The notes under the pieces were generated by a model that was not told the origin of the DNA, did no database searches, and saw nothing but the letters and a program-made list of their open reading frames with translations. From a bacterium (GTDB lineage Bacteria > Patescibacteriota > Minisyncoccia > Portnoybacterales > JAGGTM01), in assembly GCA_021163745.1 (NCBI GenBank), contig JAGGTM010000076.1, forward strand, positions 1 to 7,270: 7,270 nucleotides of DNA, read 5' to 3'. The number at the start of each line of letters is the position of its first letter. Position 1 is the stretch's first letter. This document shows positions 4,811-7,270 of this stretch, piece after piece. The position numbers were made by a program, and so were the translations under genes.

Positions 4811-4943
4811 CTTTGGGCTTCTTATAATTAAGTTTATGTCTTTCCTCTATTTTCTAATTTCTTTAACTCTGGTCAAATTTTATAAATTATAATATGTAAA
4901 TTATTTTTGGAGTCTTCGATTCCAGTCCAAAGTTAGTGGGGGG
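4800..4943 (+). repeat. Long inverted repeat over the kinase gene end
   Basis: A 17-bp perfect inverted repeat has arms at 4800-4816 (six C, then ACTAACTTTGG) and 4927-4943. The stem can extend to 20 pairs with one wobble. The left arm covers the last kinase codons and the TAA stop. Between the arms lies an AT-rich loop of 110 bp, ending in a second hairpin TTGGAGTC-TTC-GATTCCAG (4907-4925) that abuts the right arm. No target-site duplication is evident. It could be a small inverted-repeat insertion or a structured RNA element between kinase and receiver. Confidence 0.75.
4863..4893 (+). promoter_or_regulatory. Possible internal promoter for receiver and pilB
   Basis: A perfect TATAAT lies at 4888-4893, with a weak TTAACT at 4863-4868 and an overlong 19-bp spacer. 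If used, it would separate receiver and motor expression from the kinase and give a leader of about 125 nt that holds only the right arm of the inverted repeat. Confidence 0.25.
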
Positions 4944-4971
4944 TGCTCAAATTTATATCTAAATTTTCTGC

Positions 4972-5001
4972 ATTAAGGTTCGCTTTTCGGCGCACCTTAA
5001 T
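4972..5001 (+). promoter_or_regulatory. Leader hairpin before the receiver gene
   Basis: ATTAAGGT (4972-4979) pairs with ACCTTAAT (4994-5001), and CGC/GCG pairs inside after one mismatch. The hairpin is 30 nt long and ends 25 nt before the receiver ATG. Size and placement match the hairpin before the HU gene. Confidence 0.5.
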
Positions 5002-5026
5002 ACTTGAAGATTTAGACAAATTTGGT

Positions 5027-5392
5027 ATGAAAAAAATTTTATTTATTGAAGATGAGCCAACTTTGCAGAAAACTTTAGGAAGAGCATTAGAGCAAGAAGG
5101 ATTTGAAATTTTGTCTGCTTTGGACGGAGAAATAGGCATAACAAAAGCAAAGGAAAGTAAGCCGGATTTAATTCTCTTGGATTTAATTCTTCCAAAAATG
5201 GATGGATTTGAGGTGTTAAAGCGTCTTAAGGAAAACGAGGAGACCAAAGATATTCCCGTTATTATTCTAACTAACCTAGAGAATCCGGAAGATATAGAAA
5301 AGGTGCTTTCTTTGGGTGCAACTACTTATTTGGTAAAGGCGAACTACGATTTAGAAGAAGTGATAGATAAAATTAAAGATATGCTAAAATAA
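5027..5392 (+). CDS. Stand-alone response regulator receiver (CheY-like)
   Basis: The 121-residue product is a single receiver domain that accepts phosphate from a histidine kinase. The acidic pocket is Glu8/Asp9 (FIEDEP), the phosphorylation site is Asp52 (LILLDLILPKMDG), the switch Thr is Thr82 (VIILTN), and Lys104 lies in LVKANYDLEE. The protein ends right after the last receiver helix, so it has no DNA-binding or enzymatic output and should act by protein contact. The ATG at 5027 gives a normal receiver N terminus (MKKILFIEDE). An upstream GTG at 4943 would add 28 residues without family support. The stop is 10 bp before the pilB-like gene, so both are almost certainly translated from one mRNA. 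The kinase upstream is the likely phosphate donor. Confidence 0.94.
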   Translation: MKKILFIEDEPTLQKTLGRALEQEGFEILSALDGEIGITKAKESKPDLILLDLILPKMDGFEVLKRLKENEETKDIPVIILTNLENPEDIEKVLSLGATTYLVKANYDLEEVIDKIKDMLK

Positions 5393-5402
5393 TTAAAGTA
5401 TA

Positions 5403-7154
5403 ATGAAAGTAGAAGATTCTCAACTAAAAGCATTTTTGTTAGATACTGGTCGTGTTTCTTCAAAAGATATAGAAAAAGCAGAAAAGGAAGCAAAAAAGAC
5501 CAATCAGAAGTTGGAAAAAATTTTATTAAATAAAAAAATAATAAATGAAGAAGAACTTATTAAATTAAAAGCATATATATTGGGTATTCCTTTTGTAGAT
5601 TTAAAAAAAGAGGTTATCCCCAAGGAAATTCTTTATATTATCCCGGAGCCATTGGCTAAAAAGCATAATATTGTAGCATTTAGAAAAAGAGGGAATGAAT
5701 TAGAAGTGGCTATGCTTGATCCCGAGGACTTGCAGACCATTGAATTTATTAAAAAGAAAACAGGACTGAAAATTCTACCTAGATTAACTAATAAAGAAAG
5801 CATCAAGAGTGTTCTGACCCAATACCAGAAGACCCTGGAAGCAGAATTTCCTGACTTAATAAAAAAAGAAGGAGAAAAAATTTCGCCTATTATTGAAAAA
5901 GAAAAGGAGGAAACTAAAGAAGAATTAGAAAAAGCTGCGGAACAATTACCTATTGTAAGGATAACGGACGCTCTTCTAAAACACGCTATAATACAGCACG
6001 CTTCCGATATTCACATTGAGCCGTTGGAAAAAGAAACTTTAATAAGGTATAGAATAGATGGAATTCTTCATGACGCTATGGTGCTTCCCAAAAAGGTTCA
6101 TTCCGGCATAGTTGCTAGAATAAAAGTTTTATCTAATTTAAAGTTAGATGAACACCGACTTCCTCAAGATGGAAGATTCAGAATAGAAACACCCGAGTAT
6201 AAGATTTCTTTCAGGGTTTCTATTTTGCCAGTTTATGGCGGAGAAAAAGTAGTAATGCGTCTTTTGCCGGAGCAAGCGAAGGGATTTACTTTAGAATCAT
6301 TAGGTTTATGGGGTAGGGATTTAGAGATTATCCATAAAAACATAAAAAGGCCACATGGAATGATTTTGGTAACTGGTCCGACGGGTTCCGGCAAAACAAC
6401 TACTTTATACACTATTTTAGATATTTTGAATACTCCGGAAGTGAATATTTCCACCGTTGAGGATCCTATTGAATATAGGATGCCCAGAATAAACCAGACA
6501 CAGGTTAGACCTAAAATTGGTCTTACTTTTGCAAATGGACTAAGAGCATTAGTGAGGCAGGACCCCGACATTATTATGGTTGGAGAAATAAGAGATAATG
6601 AAACCGCATCTTTGGCTATAAATGCTGCCCTAACCGGACATTTAGTTTTGTCTACTTTGCATACCAATTCCGCGGCAGGTGCATTTCCGCGTTTGATAGA
6701 TATGAAGGTAGAACCGTTTTTGATTGCCTCTTGTGTGAATGTGGTAATTGCTCAGAGATTGGTAAGACGACTTTGTCCAGATACAAGAGAAAAATACAAT
6801 TTAAAACCACATGAAATCCGAAGGTTCAAAAAAGAAGTAGATTTGGATAAAATTTTAGAAATTCTAAAAAAAGAAAGGTTAACTTCTAATAAGGATAATT
6901 TAAAGACAATTAACTTTTATCATCCGGGAAAATCTAAAGAATGCCCGGATGGCTACAAAGGAAGAATAGGAATATTTGAGGTTTTGGAAGTAACTAAAGA
7001 GATTAAGGATTTGATTACACAATCAAAAGATAGCGACGAAATAGAGAGGCAAGCGAGAAAACAAGGAATGCTTAAGATGATAGAGGATGGCTTTATTAAA
7101 GCAGCACAAGGAATTACTTCTATTGAGGAAGTGCTAAGGGTGAGTAAAGAGTAG
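5403..7154 (+). CDS. pilB: PilB/GspE-type pilus or type II secretion assembly ATPase
   Basis: This hexameric cytoplasmic ATPase powers pilin polymerisation. The N-terminal MshEN-like domain (about 1-140, ending in the repeated LGIPFVDL-type segment) leads by a Lys/Glu-rich linker (about 150-180) to the type II/IV ATPase core from residue 183 (PIVRITDALL; ASDIHIEP at 200-207). Motifs are Walker A GPTGSGKTTT (325-334, Lys331), Asp box STVEDPIEY (Glu353), Walker B DPDIIMVGEIRD (Glu395) and His box GHLVLSTLHTN (412-422, His420). The C-terminal zinc region is degenerate: only Cys458 and Cys514 remain where PilB/GspE usually have two CxxC pairs. Length (583) fits the family. The name pilB is preferred over gspE because type IV pili are widespread in CPR genomes; no pilin, pilC or pilT gene is in view. 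It follows the receiver by 10 bp, without a Shine-Dalgarno sequence. Confidence 0.93.
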   Translation: MKVEDSQLKAFLLDTGRVSSKDIEKAEKEAKKTNQKLEKILLNKKIINEEELIKLKAYILGIPFVDLKKEVIPKEILYIIPEPLAKKHNIVAFRKRGNELEVAMLDPEDLQTIEFIKKKTGLKILPRLTNKESIKSVLTQYQKTLEAEFPDLIKKEGEKISPIIEKEKEETKEELEKAAEQLPIVRITDALLKHAIIQHASDIHIEPLEKETLIRYRIDGILHDAMVLPKKVHSGIVARIKVLSNLKLDEHRLPQDGRFRIETPEYKISFRVSILPVYGGEKVVMRLLPEQAKGFTLESLGLWGRDLEIIHKNIKRPHGMILVTGPTGSGKTTTLYTILDILNTPEVNISTVEDPIEYRMPRINQTQVRPKIGLTFANGLRALVRQDPDIIMVGEIRDNETASLAINAALTGHLVLSTLHTNSAAGAFPRLIDMKVEPFLIASCVNVVIAQRLVRRLCPDTREKYNLKPHEIRRFKKEVDLDKILEILKKERLTSNKDNLKTINFYHPGKSKECPDGYKGRIGIFEVLEVTKEIKDLITQSKDSDEIERQARKQGMLKMIEDGFIKAAQGITSIEEVLRVSKE

Positions 7155-7184
7155 GATACCTTAAAAATCTCAAATCTCAAAACT

Positions 7185-7247
7185 CCCGCTCCAAAGGAGC
7201 GAGGCTCGCCCAGCCCTACTTTTGTTCCAAAAGTAGGGCTGGGCGGC
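7185..7247 (-). repeat. Hairpin element, right copy (inverted)
   Basis: Its reverse complement matches 3740-3802 over 63 bp except for the three loop bases. The tail stem is at 7185-7192/7196-7203 and the long 18-bp stem at 7207-7224/7228-7245 with loop TTC. It begins 30 bp after the pilB stop codon and could also act as a 3' mRNA structure, but no T run follows. Heptad tracts of type AAATCTC flank it at 7165-7185 and 7248-7268. Confidence 0.9.
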
Positions 7248-7270
7248 AAATCTCAAATCTACATCTCAAA

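Noticed and set aside
4909..4943. tRNA-like 3' end (CTTCGATTCC) near 4914-4923
   Set aside because: No acceptor partner, anticodon arm or D arm can be folded around it. The bases are explained by the nested hairpin and the inverted repeat arm.
4943..5026. Longer receiver protein from GTG at 4943
   Set aside because: The 28 extra residues do not resemble a receiver N terminus and are encoded by the inverted repeat and the leader hairpin. The ATG at 5027 gives a standard MKKILFIEDE start.
6233..6667. Open frame on the minus strand within the pilB-like gene
   Set aside because: It is antisense to the conserved ATPase core and shows no recognisable family features.

Overview
The window looks like a low-GC genome of the Candidate Phyla Radiation (Patescibacteria, most likely Parcubacteria). 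The supporting signs are an initiation factor IF-2 of only 504 residues with no N-terminal IF2_N region, a DUF4446 protein beside it, a histidine kinase of a layout I associate with this group, compact single-copy tRNA genes mostly without an encoded CCA end, standard-code genes with almost no Shine-Dalgarno signals, and hairpin-studded spacers. The lineage is an inference, because no rRNA or other phylogenetic marker is present.

Left part, minus strand (1-2760). Reading leftward: tRNA-Ser(CGA), a DUF4446 membrane protein gene, infB (18 bp after it), then tRNA-Cys(GCA) and a tRNA-Leu(UAA) cut by the window edge. The tRNA-Cys/Leu pair has its own good promoter (213-242). Its transcribed leader carries extra copies of the first bases of tRNA-Cys.

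Middle (2760-3570). A divergent promoter region separates tRNA-Ser (minus) from an HU-type nucleoid protein gene (plus). HU has a consensus -35, a leader of about 118 nt and a 13-bp hairpin just before its start codon. A symmetrical terminator at 3302-3336 lies between HU and the convergent tRNA-Pro(UGG)/tRNA-Gly(UCC) pair, which has a clear minus-strand promoter at 3523-3551.

Right part, plus strand (3570-7270). A membrane histidine kinase, a stand-alone receiver and a PilB/GspE-type pilus or secretion motor ATPase form a three-gene module. The receiver has no output domain and lies 10 bp before the motor gene, so a kinase-to-receiver-to-motor signalling line is plausible. A 17-bp perfect inverted repeat surrounds the end of the kinase gene. 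The module is bracketed by two nearly identical 63-bp hairpin elements in opposite orientation (3740-3802 and 7185-7247).

The spacers have a structure of their own. Most AT-rich gaps are built from roughly 7-nt repeats of changing sequence, into which GC-rich hairpin elements are set. These heptad tracts, the modular hairpin elements and the tRNA-Cys leader are the most unusual features here.
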